NCBI RefSeq assembly: GCF_001425755.1
Contig: NZ_LMDH01000001.1
Coordinates: 2,804,852-2,868,851 of the forward strand
Origin: Aeromicrobium sp. Root344
GTDB lineage: Bacteria > Actinomycetota > Actinomycetes > Propionibacteriales > Nocardioidaceae
Direction of reading: 5' to 3'
DNA length: 64,000 nt
Of the stretch, positions 1 to 9,602 are shown piece after piece. The notes under the pieces are model-generated. The model saw nothing but the letters and a program-made list of their open reading frames with translations, did not search any database and was not told the origin of the DNA. Both the position numbers and the translations under genes were made by a program. The number at the start of each line of letters is the position of its first letter. The first letter of the stretch is position 1.

Positions 1-279
1 GGTGTCGTGCTGAAGTACATCGCCAAGGCGCGCGAGCGTGGCCTGGGCGTCGTGTTCATCACGCACAACCCGCACCACGCCTATCCGGTCGGTGACCGGT
101 TCATGCTGCTGCGTCGTGGCAAGAGCATGGGCGACTTCCCCAAGGCGGACCTGACGCTCGAGGACCTCACGGCGATGATGGCCGGCGGCGAGGAGCTGGA
201 GTCGCTCGCCCACGAGCTCGCGGAGACGATGGGTGCTGACTCGGCGATCGCCCAGGAGCTGAAGGCCGACGTCACGTGA
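1..279 (+). CDS. Sugar ABC transporter ATP-binding protein, C-terminal part
   Basis: The window opens inside this gene; the reading frame runs from base 1 and 92 codons remain before the stop. The segment VVFITHN carries the switch (H-loop) histidine of ABC ATPases, followed by the LLRRGK strand typical of the single-domain ATPases of ribose/fructose/inositol-type importers. Walker A, signature and Walker B lie upstream of the window. It energises uptake of a carbohydrate at the inner face of the membrane. The next gene overlaps its stop by four bases (GTGA), so it is co-transcribed with two dehydrogenases and a TIM-barrel isomerase, which points to an inositol or related polyol/sugar substrate. 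The substrate cannot be read from this fragment. Confidence 0.85.
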   Translation, partial: GVVLKYIAKARERGLGVVFITHNPHHAYPVGDRFMLLRRGKSMGDFPKADLTLEDLTAMMAGGEELESLAHELAETMGADSAIAQELKADVT

Positions 280-1427
280 CGGCAGAGCTCCGCGTCGGCA
301 TCGTGGGCCTGGGCTGGATGGGCCAGGTCCACGCCCGGGCGCTGAGCCGGCTGACGCAGCACTACACCGACAGCCCGTTGCGGCCGCGGCTCGTCGCCGT
401 GGCCGACCCGGCCGACGACGACCGTACGGAACGCGCTGCCCAGGCGTTCGGCTTCGAGCACCAGCTCACCGACTGGCGTGAGCTGGTGGCCCGGGACGAC
501 ATCGACCTCGTGTGCGTGACGGGTCCCAACTTCATCCACCGCGACGTCGCGGTGGCCGCCGCCCGGGCCGGCAAGCACGTGTGGGTCGAGAAGCCCGCCG
601 GCCGCAACGCCGAGGAGACCGCCGAGATCGTCGCGGCGGTCGAGGCGGCAGGCGTCCAGTCCGCGGCCGGGTTCAACTACCGCAACCCGCCGGCGGTCGA
701 GCTGGCGCGCGAGCTGGTGGCGTCGGGACGGCTCGGCATCGTCGAGCACACCTCCGTGCGGTTCGTGTCCGACTACGCCGCTCACCCCGACGGCGCGTTG
801 TCGTGGCGGTTCCAGAACGAGTTCGCCGGCAGCGGTGTGCTCGGCGACCTGGTCAGCCACGCGGCAGACCTCGTCCGTTACGTCGTCGCCGACATCGACG
901 AGCTGATCGCCGACCGGGCCACGTTCATCCCCGAGCGGCCCGAGGCCCGGCCCGGTGCGATGCACTACGAGCGCGGCGCCGGCGCGATGGGCACCGTCGA
1001 GAACGAGGACTACGTCTCGGCGCTCCTGCGGATCGCCGGCGGGTCGCGCGGCATCCTCGAGGCCAGCCGCTCGGCCGTCGGGGAGCAGAACACGTACGGC
1101 ATCGAGGTCCACGGCACGACCGGCGCGCTGAAGTGGGACTTCCGGCGCATGAACGAGCTGCAGGTCTGCCTCGACCAGGACTACCAGGACGCGTTCTACG
1201 CCACGCACTACGCGACTCCGGGCGACGGTGAGCTCGGCGCGTTCCAGCCCGGCGCCAACAACCCCATGGGCTTCGACGACCTCAAGGTCATCGAGGCCCG
1301 CAGGCTCGTGCAGTCCATCGCCGACGGCAAGCCGCACGGCGCCACCATCCATGACGCGCTGATCGCAGCGCGCACCGTCGACGCGATGATCGTGTCGGCC
1401 GACGAACGAAAGTGGGTTTCGCTGTGA
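276..1427 (+). CDS. Gfo/Idh/MocA family NAD(P)-dependent oxidoreductase
   Basis: 383 residues, the usual length for this family. The N-terminal Rossmann fold has the dinucleotide motif GIVGLGWMG near residues 8-16, then the conserved EKPAGRNAEE segment that holds the catalytic-site lysine; the C-terminal half is the family's alpha/beta substrate domain, with the conserved GVLGDLVSHAADL segment. Members oxidise a sugar or inositol hydroxyl with NAD(P). The GTG start overlaps the preceding ABC ATPase stop, and the downstream paralogue overlaps this stop in the same way, so the genes are translationally coupled. Together with the downstream isomerase this looks like a catabolic operon for a polyol, inositol or rare sugar; the exact substrate is inferred only from context. 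Confidence 0.85.
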   Translation: MTAELRVGIVGLGWMGQVHARALSRLTQHYTDSPLRPRLVAVADPADDDRTERAAQAFGFEHQLTDWRELVARDDIDLVCVTGPNFIHRDVAVAAARAGKHVWVEKPAGRNAEETAEIVAAVEAAGVQSAAGFNYRNPPAVELARELVASGRLGIVEHTSVRFVSDYAAHPDGALSWRFQNEFAGSGVLGDLVSHAADLVRYVVADIDELIADRATFIPERPEARPGAMHYERGAGAMGTVENEDYVSALLRIAGGSRGILEASRSAVGEQNTYGIEVHGTTGALKWDFRRMNELQVCLDQDYQDAFYATHYATPGDGELGAFQPGANNPMGFDDLKVIEARRLVQSIADGKPHGATIHDALIAARTVDAMIVSADERKWVSL

Positions 1428-2419
1428 ACCAGCGACTGAAGATTGGCGTCGTGGGCGCCGGAGCCATGGGCGCATCGCACGTGGCCACGTTGGCCGCCGG
1501 AGTACCGGCCGCCCAGGTCACGCGCGTGTTCGACATGGACACCGCCCGGGCCAAGGAGATCGCCTCGTCGGTCGGCGCGGAGATCGCCGACTCGGCGGAG
1601 TCCCTCGTGACCGGCGAGGACGTCGACGCCGTCGTCATCGCCTCGCCTGACTTCACACACGCCGACCTGGCCCTCGCGTGCATCGCCGCGGGCAAGCACG
1701 TCCTGTGCGAGAAGCCGCTCGCGGTCACCGCCGAGGATGCGCGCCGCGTCGTCGACGCGGAAGTGGCGCTCGGCCGCCGTCTCGTGCAGGTCGGCTTCAA
1801 CCGCCGGTTCGATCCGGGCTTCCTCGACCTCAAGGCATCGATCGACGACGGCACGCTGGGTCAGGTGCGGGTCGTGCACGGCATCCACCGCAACGCGTCC
1901 AACTCCACGAGCACCGACGACGCGGGGCTCGTGACCGGCTCGATGATCCACGAGTTCGACACGTTCCGCTGGCTGCTCGACGGCGAGATCGTCGGCATCC
2001 GCGTCGAGTCGCCGATCGTCGACGGGTTCCGCGACCCACAGGTCGCGACGCTGTGGACCAGCGGCGGCCAGATGATCACTGCCGAGGTCTTCGTCAACGC
2101 CGGCTACGGCTACGACGTCCGCGTCGAGGTCGTCGGGATGGGCGGCTCGGCGTCGCTCGAGCCGCGCACTCCCGTCGTACGCCGGATCGCCGGCACGGGT
2201 GGCAGCACGATCGGCAGCGACTTCGTCGCACACTTCATCGAGTCCTACCGGCTCGAGCTGGCGGCGTGGGCCGAGGCGTCGTTGGCCGGGTCCGTCGTCG
2301 GCGCGAGCGCGTGGGACGGCTACGTCGCCAACCTGGTGGCCGCCTCGGGCGTACGTGCGCTCGGCTCAGGTGTCCGCGAGGCCGTCGACGTACCCGACCG
2401 CCCGGGTCTTTACGGGTGA
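1424..2419 (+). CDS. Gfo/Idh/MocA oxidoreductase, inositol 2-dehydrogenase-like
   Basis: 331 residues from the GTG at 1424, which overlaps the previous stop (GTGA); an in-frame ATG at 1412 would add four residues but lies inside the upstream gene. Features are GVVGAGAMGASH (dinucleotide binding), CEKPLAV (active-site lysine) and SMIHEFDTFRWLL, where the Asp/His pair of inositol dehydrogenases (IolG) sits. It resembles IolG more than the preceding paralogue does. The family oxidises myo-inositol or a related cyclitol to the 2-keto form with NAD+. It is the third gene of the operon and its stop overlaps the start of the TIM-barrel isomerase. The call of inositol as substrate is tentative. Confidence 0.8.
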   Translation: MNQRLKIGVVGAGAMGASHVATLAAGVPAAQVTRVFDMDTARAKEIASSVGAEIADSAESLVTGEDVDAVVIASPDFTHADLALACIAAGKHVLCEKPLAVTAEDARRVVDAEVALGRRLVQVGFNRRFDPGFLDLKASIDDGTLGQVRVVHGIHRNASNSTSTDDAGLVTGSMIHEFDTFRWLLDGEIVGIRVESPIVDGFRDPQVATLWTSGGQMITAEVFVNAGYGYDVRVEVVGMGGSASLEPRTPVVRRIAGTGGSTIGSDFVAHFIESYRLELAAWAEASLAGSVVGASAWDGYVANLVAASGVRALGSGVREAVDVPDRPGLYG

Positions 2420-3192
2420 CCTTCACCCTCGCGGTGTGCGCCGAGATGGTGTTCACCCAGCTCCCGTTGTTGGAGCGGATCGAGCGGATCCACGCGGCGG
2501 GCTTCGCCGCGGAGATCTGGGGCTGGACCGACAAGGACTCCGCTGCGTTGGCAGCCACGGGCGCGACGTTCACGTCGATGACGGGCTACGTGTCGGGGGA
2601 CCTCATCACCCCTGACGGCGCCGACGACCTGCTCCGGACGGCCGAGCAGTCGATCCCGTTCGCGCAGGCGATCCGTTGCTCGACCCTCAACCTGCACGGC
2701 ACGGGGCTCGGCGAGGGCGGCCTCCCCGTGCGGCCGGTCGAGGTCGTCACGGGCGACATGTGGCTCGCCGCGGAGCGTACGCTCTCGCGCGTCGCCGAGC
2801 TGGGGGAGCGGCACGGCGTGACGTTCGTGCTCGAGAACCTCAACACCGAGGTCGACCACCCCGGCACGCCGTTCGGGCGTGCTGCCGACGCGCTGGCGCT
2901 CGTGGGCGCGGTCGACAGCCCGCACCTCAAGATGAACCTCGATCTCTATCACGCGCAGATCGGCGAGGGGAACCTCGTCGAGCTCATCCGTCGCTCCGCG
3001 CCGCACCTGGGCGAGGTGCAGGTCGCGGACGTACCGGGGCGGTGCGAGCCGGGCACGGGCGAGGTCAGCTGGCCGTTCGTCGCGCGGGCGCTCGCCGACG
3101 CGGGTTACGACGGTGTCGTGGCCATGGAGGCGTACGCGAGCGGTGACTCGGACCTCGCCCTCGAGCGGTTCCGCGAGGCGTTCACGCTCTGA
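2416..3192 (+). CDS. Hydroxypyruvate isomerase-like TIM-barrel sugar isomerase
   Basis: 258 residues from the GTG at 2416, coupled to the previous stop by a GTGA overlap. The sequence fits the AP-endonuclease-2/xylose-isomerase-like TIM barrel, specifically the hydroxypyruvate isomerase branch. FVLENLN supplies one catalytic glutamate, [13 protein letters not shown] the metal-binding Asp/His segment, and VVAMEAY near the C-terminus the second glutamate. Length matches Hyi (about 258). Such enzymes isomerise or epimerise small keto-sugars, and in inositol clusters related proteins (IolI/IolE-like) act on ketoinositols. It is the last gene of the visible operon; a 91-base gap to clpP1 follows. 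Confidence 0.75.
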   Translation: MTFTLAVCAEMVFTQLPLLERIERIHAAGFAAEIWGWTDKDSAALAATGATFTSMTGYVSGDLITPDGADDLLRTAEQSIPFAQAIRCSTLNLHGTGLGEGGLPVRPVEVVTGDMWLAAERTLSRVAELGERHGVTFVLENLNTEVDHPGTPFGRAADALALVGAVDSPHLKMNLDLYHAQIGEGNLVELIRRSAPHLGEVQVADVPGRCEPGTGEVSWPFVARALADAGYDGVVAMEAYASGDSDLALERFREAFTL

Positions 3193-3214
3193 CTCGACCG
3201 ATCTGTCGCGGAGC

Positions 3215-3233
3215 GTTCACGCTGTCAGCGAAC
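3215..3233 (-). promoter_or_regulatory. ClgR-type operator upstream of clpP1P2
   Basis: Read on the minus strand the site is GTTCGCTGACAGCGTGAAC, which contains GTTCGC-N5-GCG, the operator I recall for the Clp regulator ClgR of Streptomyces; it also forms a GTTC...GAAC inverted repeat. It ends 37 bases before the putative clpP1 -10 hexamer, a position suitable for an activator. Regulation by ClgR is inferred; no clgR gene is in the window. Confidence 0.6.
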
Positions 3234-3270
3234 AGCCGTGTTTTCGCGTGTGTTCGATCGCCGGGCCGTC

Positions 3271-3276
3271 TAGGTT
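3271..3276 (+). promoter_or_regulatory. -10 hexamer TAGGTT for leaderless clpP1
   Basis: TAGGTT lies 7 bases before the GTG start of clpP1, so transcription would begin at or next to the start codon. The same spacing recurs before many genes of this window. Confidence 0.55.
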
Positions 3277-3283
3277 TGGGGAC

Positions 3284-3898
3284 GTGAACACACCGGATAC
3301 CCCCAGCCCCATGTCGCCGAGAATGGCCGGCGAGGCCGGCCCCTCGGATCTCGACGGCCACATCTACCAGCGGCTGCTCAAGGAACGCATCGTGTTCCTG
3401 GGCTCCGAGGTCCGCGACTCCAACTCCAACGCGATCTGCGCGCAGATGCTGCTGCTCAACGCCGAGGACCCGCAGGCCGACATCTACCTCTACATCAACT
3501 CGCCGGGCGGCTCCGTCGACTCCGGCATGGCGATCTACGACACGATGCAGTTCATCTCCAACGACGTCGCCACGTTCGGCATGGGACTGGCCGCCTCGAT
3601 GGGCCAGTTCCTGCTCGCGGCCGGCACGGCCGGCAAGCGCTACGCCCTGCCACACGCGCGCATCATGATGCACCAGCCCTCGGGCGGCATCGGCGGCTCG
3701 GCGTCGGACATCAAGATCCAGGCGCAGCAGAGCCTGCTGCTCAAGAAGCAGCTCAACGAGCTGCAGGCCCAGCACAGTGGCCAGACCGTCGAGCAGATCG
3801 AGCTCGACTCGGACCGCGACCGGTGGTTCACGCCGGCCGAGGCCAAGGACTACGGACTCATCGATCACGTCGTGTCGAGCGCAGGAGACATCGCATGA
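3284..3898 (+). CDS. clpP1: ATP-dependent Clp protease proteolytic subunit 1
   Basis: 204 residues. Serine protease subunit that assembles into the Clp barrel with ClpP2 and degrades proteins unfolded by ClpX or ClpC. The catalytic triad is readable: Ser105 in AASMGQ, His130 in MMHQPSGG, Asp179 in DSDRDRW. The GTG at 3284 is chosen because a TAGGTT hexamer precedes it by 7 bases; ATGs at 3311 and 3323 have no good ribosome-binding site. The propeptide-like N-terminus before residue 20 is variable in the family. The stop overlaps the clpP2 start (ATGA), as in other actinobacteria, where both subunits form one hetero-tetradecamer. Confidence 0.96.
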   Translation: MNTPDTPSPMSPRMAGEAGPSDLDGHIYQRLLKERIVFLGSEVRDSNSNAICAQMLLLNAEDPQADIYLYINSPGGSVDSGMAIYDTMQFISNDVATFGMGLAASMGQFLLAAGTAGKRYALPHARIMMHQPSGGIGGSASDIKIQAQQSLLLKKQLNELQAQHSGQTVEQIELDSDRDRWFTPAEAKDYGLIDHVVSSAGDIA

Positions 3899-4497
3899 GC
3901 TACTACATCCCGCAGTGGGAAGAGCGCACGTCCTACGGCTTCCGGCGCATCGATCCCTACGCCAAGCTGTTCGAGGACCGCATCATCTTCCTCGGCACGC
4001 CGATCAGCGACGACGTCGCCAACGCCGTCATGGCGCAGATGCTGTGCCTCCAGGCGATGGACCCCGACCGCGACATCAGCATCTACATCAACAGCCCCGG
4101 CGGCTCCTTCACGGCGCTGACCGCGATCTACGACACGATGCGCTACCTCAAGCCCGACGTGCAGACCATCTGCCTCGGTCAGGCCGCCTCGGCCGCCGCG
4201 GTGCTGCTCGCCGCCGGCACGCCGGGCAAGCGCCTCGCGCTGCCCAACAGCCGCATCCTCATCCACCAGCCCTACACCGAGGGCACCGGCGGCCAGATCT
4301 CCGACCTCGAGATCCAGGCCAACGAGATCCTGCGCATGCGTGAGCTGATGGAGAAGATGATCTCCGACGCCTCGGGCAAGCCGGTCGAGGAAGTCAGCCG
4401 CGACGTCGACCGCGACAAGATCCTGACCGCGGCTCAGGCGCTCGAGTACGGCCTGATCGACGAGGTTCTCGAGACGCTCAAGGTCCCCGCGATCTAG
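3895..4497 (+). CDS. clpP2: ATP-dependent Clp protease proteolytic subunit 2
   Basis: 200 residues. Second Clp peptidase ring subunit. The triad is Ser99 (QAASAAA), His124 (LIHQPY) and Asp174 (DVDRDK); the sequence [18 protein letters not shown] is the conserved core. The ATG overlaps the clpP1 stop and is preceded by GCAGGAGA. In Mycobacterium the two ClpP proteins are both essential and only active together; the coupling here implies equal synthesis. A 133-base gap with its own promoter-like hexamer separates it from clpX. Confidence 0.97.
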   Translation: MSYYIPQWEERTSYGFRRIDPYAKLFEDRIIFLGTPISDDVANAVMAQMLCLQAMDPDRDISIYINSPGGSFTALTAIYDTMRYLKPDVQTICLGQAASAAAVLLAAGTPGKRLALPNSRILIHQPYTEGTGGQISDLEIQANEILRMRELMEKMISDASGKPVEEVSRDVDRDKILTAAQALEYGLIDEVLETLKVPAI

Positions 4498-4553
4498 GCG
4501 ACACGCACGACGACATACGGCGCCGTGACCGAGACGCAGGGCACATTCGCCGC

Positions 4554-4559
4554 TAGGGT
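4554..4559 (+). promoter_or_regulatory. -10 hexamer TAGGGT upstream of clpX
   Basis: TAGGGT lies 71 bases before the clpX GTG start, giving a leader of about 65 bases that carries the clpX ribosome-binding site GAAGAAGGGA. clpX can thus be transcribed separately from clpP1P2. No clear -35 is visible. Confidence 0.4.
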
Positions 4560-4630
4560 GAAAATGTTGCTCTCTCGGTCACGGGCCGCCCCAGGCTCCA
4601 ACCGCGCAAGTCGAAGAAGGGACTCTCCAC

Positions 4631-5902
<1,272 letters not shown>

Positions 5903-5935
5903 GCCTCCTGGGTTCTGCTCCAGCCATACCGTCGG

Positions 5936-5941
5936 TAGGTT
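5936..5941 (+). promoter_or_regulatory. -10 hexamer TAGGTT, 6 bases before start at 5948
   Basis: TAGGTT followed by GGGCGC and then the ATG; no ribosome-binding site lies in between, so the transcript is probably leaderless. Confidence 0.55.
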
Positions 5942-5947
5942 GGGCGC

Positions 5948-7102
5948 ATGACCTCAGTCGACATCGCCCTGCTCGGAGCCACCGGATTCACCGGGGGCCT
6001 GACCGCCGACTACCTCGGCGAGCACCTGCCGCCCGGCGGCACGTGGGCGATTGCCGGCCGCAACCAGGCCAAGCTCGAGGCGGTCGCCGACCGTGTCGAG
6101 CGGCTCGGCGGCGTACGCCCCGCGATCATCTCGGCCGACATCGGCAACGCCGACTCGATGGCGGCGCTGGCCAAGAGCACCCGCGTGCTGGTCACGACCG
6201 TCGGGCCCTACCTCAAGTACGGCGAGGCCGCCGTCAAGGCGAGCGTCGAGGCCGGCATCGCGTACATCGACCTGACCGGTGAGCCGCAGTTCGTCGACGA
6301 CATGTGGCTCAAGTACCACGATCGAGCCGTCGAGACGGGTGCTCGCATCATCCACGCCTGCGGCTTCGACTCGATTCCCTACGACCTGGGCGTCCTCTAC
6401 GCCGTGGAGCAGCTGCCCGAGGACGTGCCGATCCACGTACGCGGCTACATCCGGGCCAACGCCGAGTTCTCCGGCGGCACCTACCACTCGGCGATCAACC
6501 AGTTCTCGTCGATGCGCGAGTCCGGCAAGATCGCGGGCGCCCGCCGCAAGGCGGAGCCGAGGCCCGAAGGGCGCAAGGTCCGTGGATCCGGCAAGCTCGG
6601 CAAGGCGCCCGAGCTCGGCGGCTGGGGGGTGCCGATGCCCACGATCGACCCGCAGATCGTGCTCCGCTCAGCCCGTACGCTCGCCCGTTACGGCCCGGAG
6701 TTCACCTACTCGCACTTCGCGCACTTCAAGACCCGCCGCATGCTGGCTGCCTCCGGCCTCGGACTCGGCGTCGCGTTCGTCGGTGCCCAGCTGCCGCCGA
6801 CTCGCGCGCTGTTGCTCAAGGTCAAGGATCCCGGCGCCGGTCCGTCAGAGGCCAAGCGGGAGAAGTCCTGGTTCAGGTTCAGCGTCTTCGCCGAGGGCGG
6901 CGGCAAGAAGGTGCACGCCGAGGTCACCGGTGGCGACCCGGGATACACCGAGACGTCCAAGATGCTCAGTGAGTCCGCGCTCTGCCTGGCGTACGACGAC
7001 GTGCCCAAGGTCGCGGGACAGACCACGACGGCTGTGGCGATGGGGGAGGCTCTGATCACGCGGCTGCAGGCCGCCGGCATCACGTTCCGCACGGTGTCCT
7101 GA
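5948..7102 (+). CDS. Saccharopine dehydrogenase-like NAD(P)-binding protein (trans-acting enoyl reductase family)
   Basis: 384 residues. The N-terminus IALLGATGFTGGLTADYL is a Rossmann dinucleotide site, and the segments TTVGPYLKYGE, YIDLTGE and HACGFDSIPYDLG are characteristic of the family that includes mycobacterial Rv2449c and the trans-acting enoyl reductase Rv2953. Those proteins reduce lipid-linked intermediates; the role here is unknown. Its place between clpX and valS matches the location of Rv2449c relative to clpX and valS in M. tuberculosis, which supports orthology. The ATG start is fixed by the hexamer TAGGTT six bases upstream. Confidence 0.8.
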   Translation: MTSVDIALLGATGFTGGLTADYLGEHLPPGGTWAIAGRNQAKLEAVADRVERLGGVRPAIISADIGNADSMAALAKSTRVLVTTVGPYLKYGEAAVKASVEAGIAYIDLTGEPQFVDDMWLKYHDRAVETGARIIHACGFDSIPYDLGVLYAVEQLPEDVPIHVRGYIRANAEFSGGTYHSAINQFSSMRESGKIAGARRKAEPRPEGRKVRGSGKLGKAPELGGWGVPMPTIDPQIVLRSARTLARYGPEFTYSHFAHFKTRRMLAASGLGLGVAFVGAQLPPTRALLLKVKDPGAGPSEAKREKSWFRFSVFAEGGGKKVHAEVTGGDPGYTETSKMLSESALCLAYDDVPKVAGQTTTAVAMGEALITRLQAAGITFRTVS

Positions 7103-7176
7103 GGGTCCAGGTGTGACCAATTCGTGGCGGCGACCTTCTCACACCCGCCCCACGGGATTCGCCGGCACCTCGGACG

Positions 7177-7182
7177 TAGGGT
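7177..7182 (+). promoter_or_regulatory. -10 hexamer TAGGGT, 6 bases before cydA
   Basis: TAGGGT, then GAAGAC, then the cydA ATG. Probably a leaderless transcript. A loose 7-base stem (7110-7116 with 7139-7145) upstream may end the previous transcript. Confidence 0.55.
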
Positions 7183-7188
7183 GAAGAC

Positions 7189-8589
7189 ATGGACTTCGCC
7201 GGAGTCATCACCACCGTCCTGACCTCGAGCGATGCCCCTCCGGGGCTGCTCCCAGCGCGTGAGCAGATGGCGCTGTCGCTCGGCTGGCACATCATCCTCG
7301 CCTGCTTCGGGGTCGCGTTCCCGACGATGATCTACGTCGTCCACCGCCGCGGGATCGTGCGTGGCGATCCGGTCGCGTTGGGTCTCGCCAAGCGCTGGGC
7401 CAAGGTGTCGGCGGTCCTGTTCGCCATCGGCGCGGTCTCCGGCACGGTGCTGAGCTTCGAGATGGGCATCCTCTGGCCGGGCCTGATGGGCAGGTTCGGG
7501 GACGTCCTCGGCCTGCCGTTCGCGTTCGAGGGCCTGTCGTTCTTCGTCGAGGCGATCTTCCTCGGCATCTACCTCTACGGCTGGGACCGCATGCCACCGC
7601 GTCGCCACCTCGCGATGCTGATCCCGATGGGGCTGGCGGGCGTCGTCGGCACGTTCTGCGTCATCTCGGTCAACGCCTGGATGAACAACCCGACGGGTTT
7701 CAAGATCGTCAACGGCGAGGTCACCGACGTCAACCCCTGGCGCGCGATGTTCAACGACGGCGTCTACCTGCAGTTCGCGCACATGTGGTTCGCCGCGTTC
7801 ATGGTCGTCGGGTTCGTCGTGGCCGGCGTCTACGCCGCGGGCATGCTCAAGGGCCGGGTCGACGCGCATCACCGGCTGGGCTTCACGGTGCCGTTCGTGT
7901 TCGCCACGATCGCCGCCGTCGTGCAGCCGTTCATCGGCCACATCCTCGGGCTCCGGGTCGGCGACACCCAGCCGTCGAAGCTCGCGGCGTTCGAGCTGGC
8001 GACGACGACGGAGCAGCCCGCTCCGCTCCGTCTCGGGGGCGTCCTGATCGACGGCAAGGTGCACGGTGCGATCGACATCCCCAAGATCGGCTCGCTGATC
8101 GCCCGCAACTCGTTCGACAAGCCCGTGCCCGGCCTCGACACGGTGCCCGCGGCCGACCGGCCGCCGGTCAACATCACCCACCTGGCGTTCCAGTCGATGG
8201 TCGGGCTCGGCACGCTGCTCGCGATCGTCGTGGTGGTGTTCTGGATCGCCCGCTGGCGGGGCCACGACCTGCTGCCCAAGCGCTGGTTCCTGCGCGGCGC
8301 GGTCATCGCCGGTCCGCTCGCGATCGTCGCGATGGAGGCCGGCTGGATCGCGACCGAGGTCGGTCGACAGCCCTGGGTGGTCTGGGGCATCCTGCGCACC
8401 GAGGACGCGGCCAGCCAGAGCGCCGGGTTGTGGTGGAGCTATGCCGCCGCGGTCGTCATCTATGTCGGCATGACGATCGGAGCGTTCGTCGTCCTGCGGT
8501 CGATGGCCAGACGATGGCGCGCGGGCGAGGAGGACCTGCCGAGCCCGTACGGCCCGGGCACTGCGACGGTCGACGAGGGCGTTCGATGA
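7189..8589 (+). CDS. cydA: Cytochrome bd quinol oxidase subunit I
   Basis: 466 residues, typical of subunit I with a short Q-loop. Multi-pass membrane protein that oxidises quinol and carries hemes b558, b595 and d; it reduces O2 without pumping protons. The conserved histidine early in the protein is in LSLGWHII, a second in QFAHMWFAAF, and the GRQPWVVWG motif near residue 395 is diagnostic. The Q-loop segment KLAAFELATTTEQPAP is present. The start is leaderless-type (hexamer 6 bases upstream). cydB overlaps its stop by four bases. No cydDC genes follow, so the heme/thiol exporter must be encoded elsewhere. Confidence 0.95.
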   Translation: MDFAGVITTVLTSSDAPPGLLPAREQMALSLGWHIILACFGVAFPTMIYVVHRRGIVRGDPVALGLAKRWAKVSAVLFAIGAVSGTVLSFEMGILWPGLMGRFGDVLGLPFAFEGLSFFVEAIFLGIYLYGWDRMPPRRHLAMLIPMGLAGVVGTFCVISVNAWMNNPTGFKIVNGEVTDVNPWRAMFNDGVYLQFAHMWFAAFMVVGFVVAGVYAAGMLKGRVDAHHRLGFTVPFVFATIAAVVQPFIGHILGLRVGDTQPSKLAAFELATTTEQPAPLRLGGVLIDGKVHGAIDIPKIGSLIARNSFDKPVPGLDTVPAADRPPVNITHLAFQSMVGLGTLLAIVVVVFWIARWRGHDLLPKRWFLRGAVIAGPLAIVAMEAGWIATEVGRQPWVVWGILRTEDAASQSAGLWWSYAAAVVIYVGMTIGAFVVLRSMARRWRAGEEDLPSPYGPGTATVDEGVR

Positions 8590-9593
8590 GCCTCGCAGTC
8601 GTCGTCGCGATCGCGATGTTCGCCGGCATCGTGCTCTACGCCCTGTTCGGCGGCGCGGACTTCGGCTCGGGCTTCTTCGACCTCACGGCGGGCGGGTCCG
8701 AGCGCGGCGGTGAGCTGCGAGTCCTGATCGACCACAGCATCGGCCCGGTGTGGGAGGCCAACCACGTGTGGTTGATCTACATCCTCGTGATCTGGTGGAC
8801 CGGCTTCCCCGAGACGTTCGCGGCCGCGACGACGACCCTCACCCTGCCGCTCGCACTGGCGCTGGTCGGCATCGTCCTGCGTGGCGCCAGCTTCGCGTTC
8901 CGCAAGTACTCCGCGACGCTGGCCCAGGCGAGGCTCTTCGGCGCGGTGTTCGCGGGATCGTCGTTGATCACGCCGTTCTTCCTGGGCGCGGCAGCCGGGG
9001 CGGTCGCCTCAGGCCGCGTGCCGGCCGAGGGCAACGGCGACCAGCTCAGCTCGTGGATGCACCCGACCTCGTTGTTCGGCGGCCTCATCGCGGTCGGCAC
9101 CTGCGCGTTCCTCGCCGGTGCCTTCCTGACCGCCGACGCCGCCCGTTCGGGCCACCACTCGCTCAGCGAGACACTGCGCATCCGCACGATCGGCGTCGGC
9201 ATCGTGACCGGCATCGTCGTGTTCGCGGCACTCGTGCCGATCAAGCACGACTCGCCGACCCTGAGCGACCGTCTGCTGGGCCCGGCTGCGCCGCTGATCG
9301 TCGCGTCAGCCATCGCGGGGCTCGCCACGCTCGTCCTGCTCCATCGCCGACGGTTCGCACCCGCACGCGTGACTGCGGTCGCCGCTGTGGCCGCGGTCGT
9401 CATCGGCTGGGGCGTCGCGCAGTACCCGTGGATGCTGGTCGACCAGGTCAAGATCTCAGCCGCAGCGGGCGCCGACGCGACGCTCGCCGGCCTGCTGGTG
9501 GTCGTCGGGCTCGCCGGCGTGATCGTCGTGCCCGCATTGGGCTACCTGTTCTGGCTCACCCAGAGCGATCGCTGGACCGAGAGCCCGCACTGA
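8586..9593 (+). CDS. cydB: Cytochrome bd quinol oxidase subunit II
   Basis: 335 residues from the ATG at 8586, which overlaps the cydA stop (ATGA). Multi-pass membrane partner of CydA; conserved N-terminal segment LYALFGGADFGSGFFDL and IGPVWEANHVWLIYILVIWW are hallmark CydB sequences. It stabilises the heme-bearing subunit and is needed for assembly. It ends 9 bases before the convergent valS stop. Confidence 0.95.
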   Translation: MSLAVVVAIAMFAGIVLYALFGGADFGSGFFDLTAGGSERGGELRVLIDHSIGPVWEANHVWLIYILVIWWTGFPETFAAATTTLTLPLALALVGIVLRGASFAFRKYSATLAQARLFGAVFAGSSLITPFFLGAAAGAVASGRVPAEGNGDQLSSWMHPTSLFGGLIAVGTCAFLAGAFLTADAARSGHHSLSETLRIRTIGVGIVTGIVVFAALVPIKHDSPTLSDRLLGPAAPLIVASAIAGLATLVLLHRRRFAPARVTAVAAVAAVVIGWGVAQYPWMLVDQVKISAAAGADATLAGLLVVVGLAGVIVVPALGYLFWLTQSDRWTESPH

Positions 9594-9602
9594 TCGAAAG
9601 GG

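Noticed and set aside
81-1475. 464-codon minus-strand frame opposite the dehydrogenase genes
   Set aside because: Shadow of two well-supported Gfo/Idh/MocA genes; composition is Arg/Val/Asp/Gly-rich with no domain.
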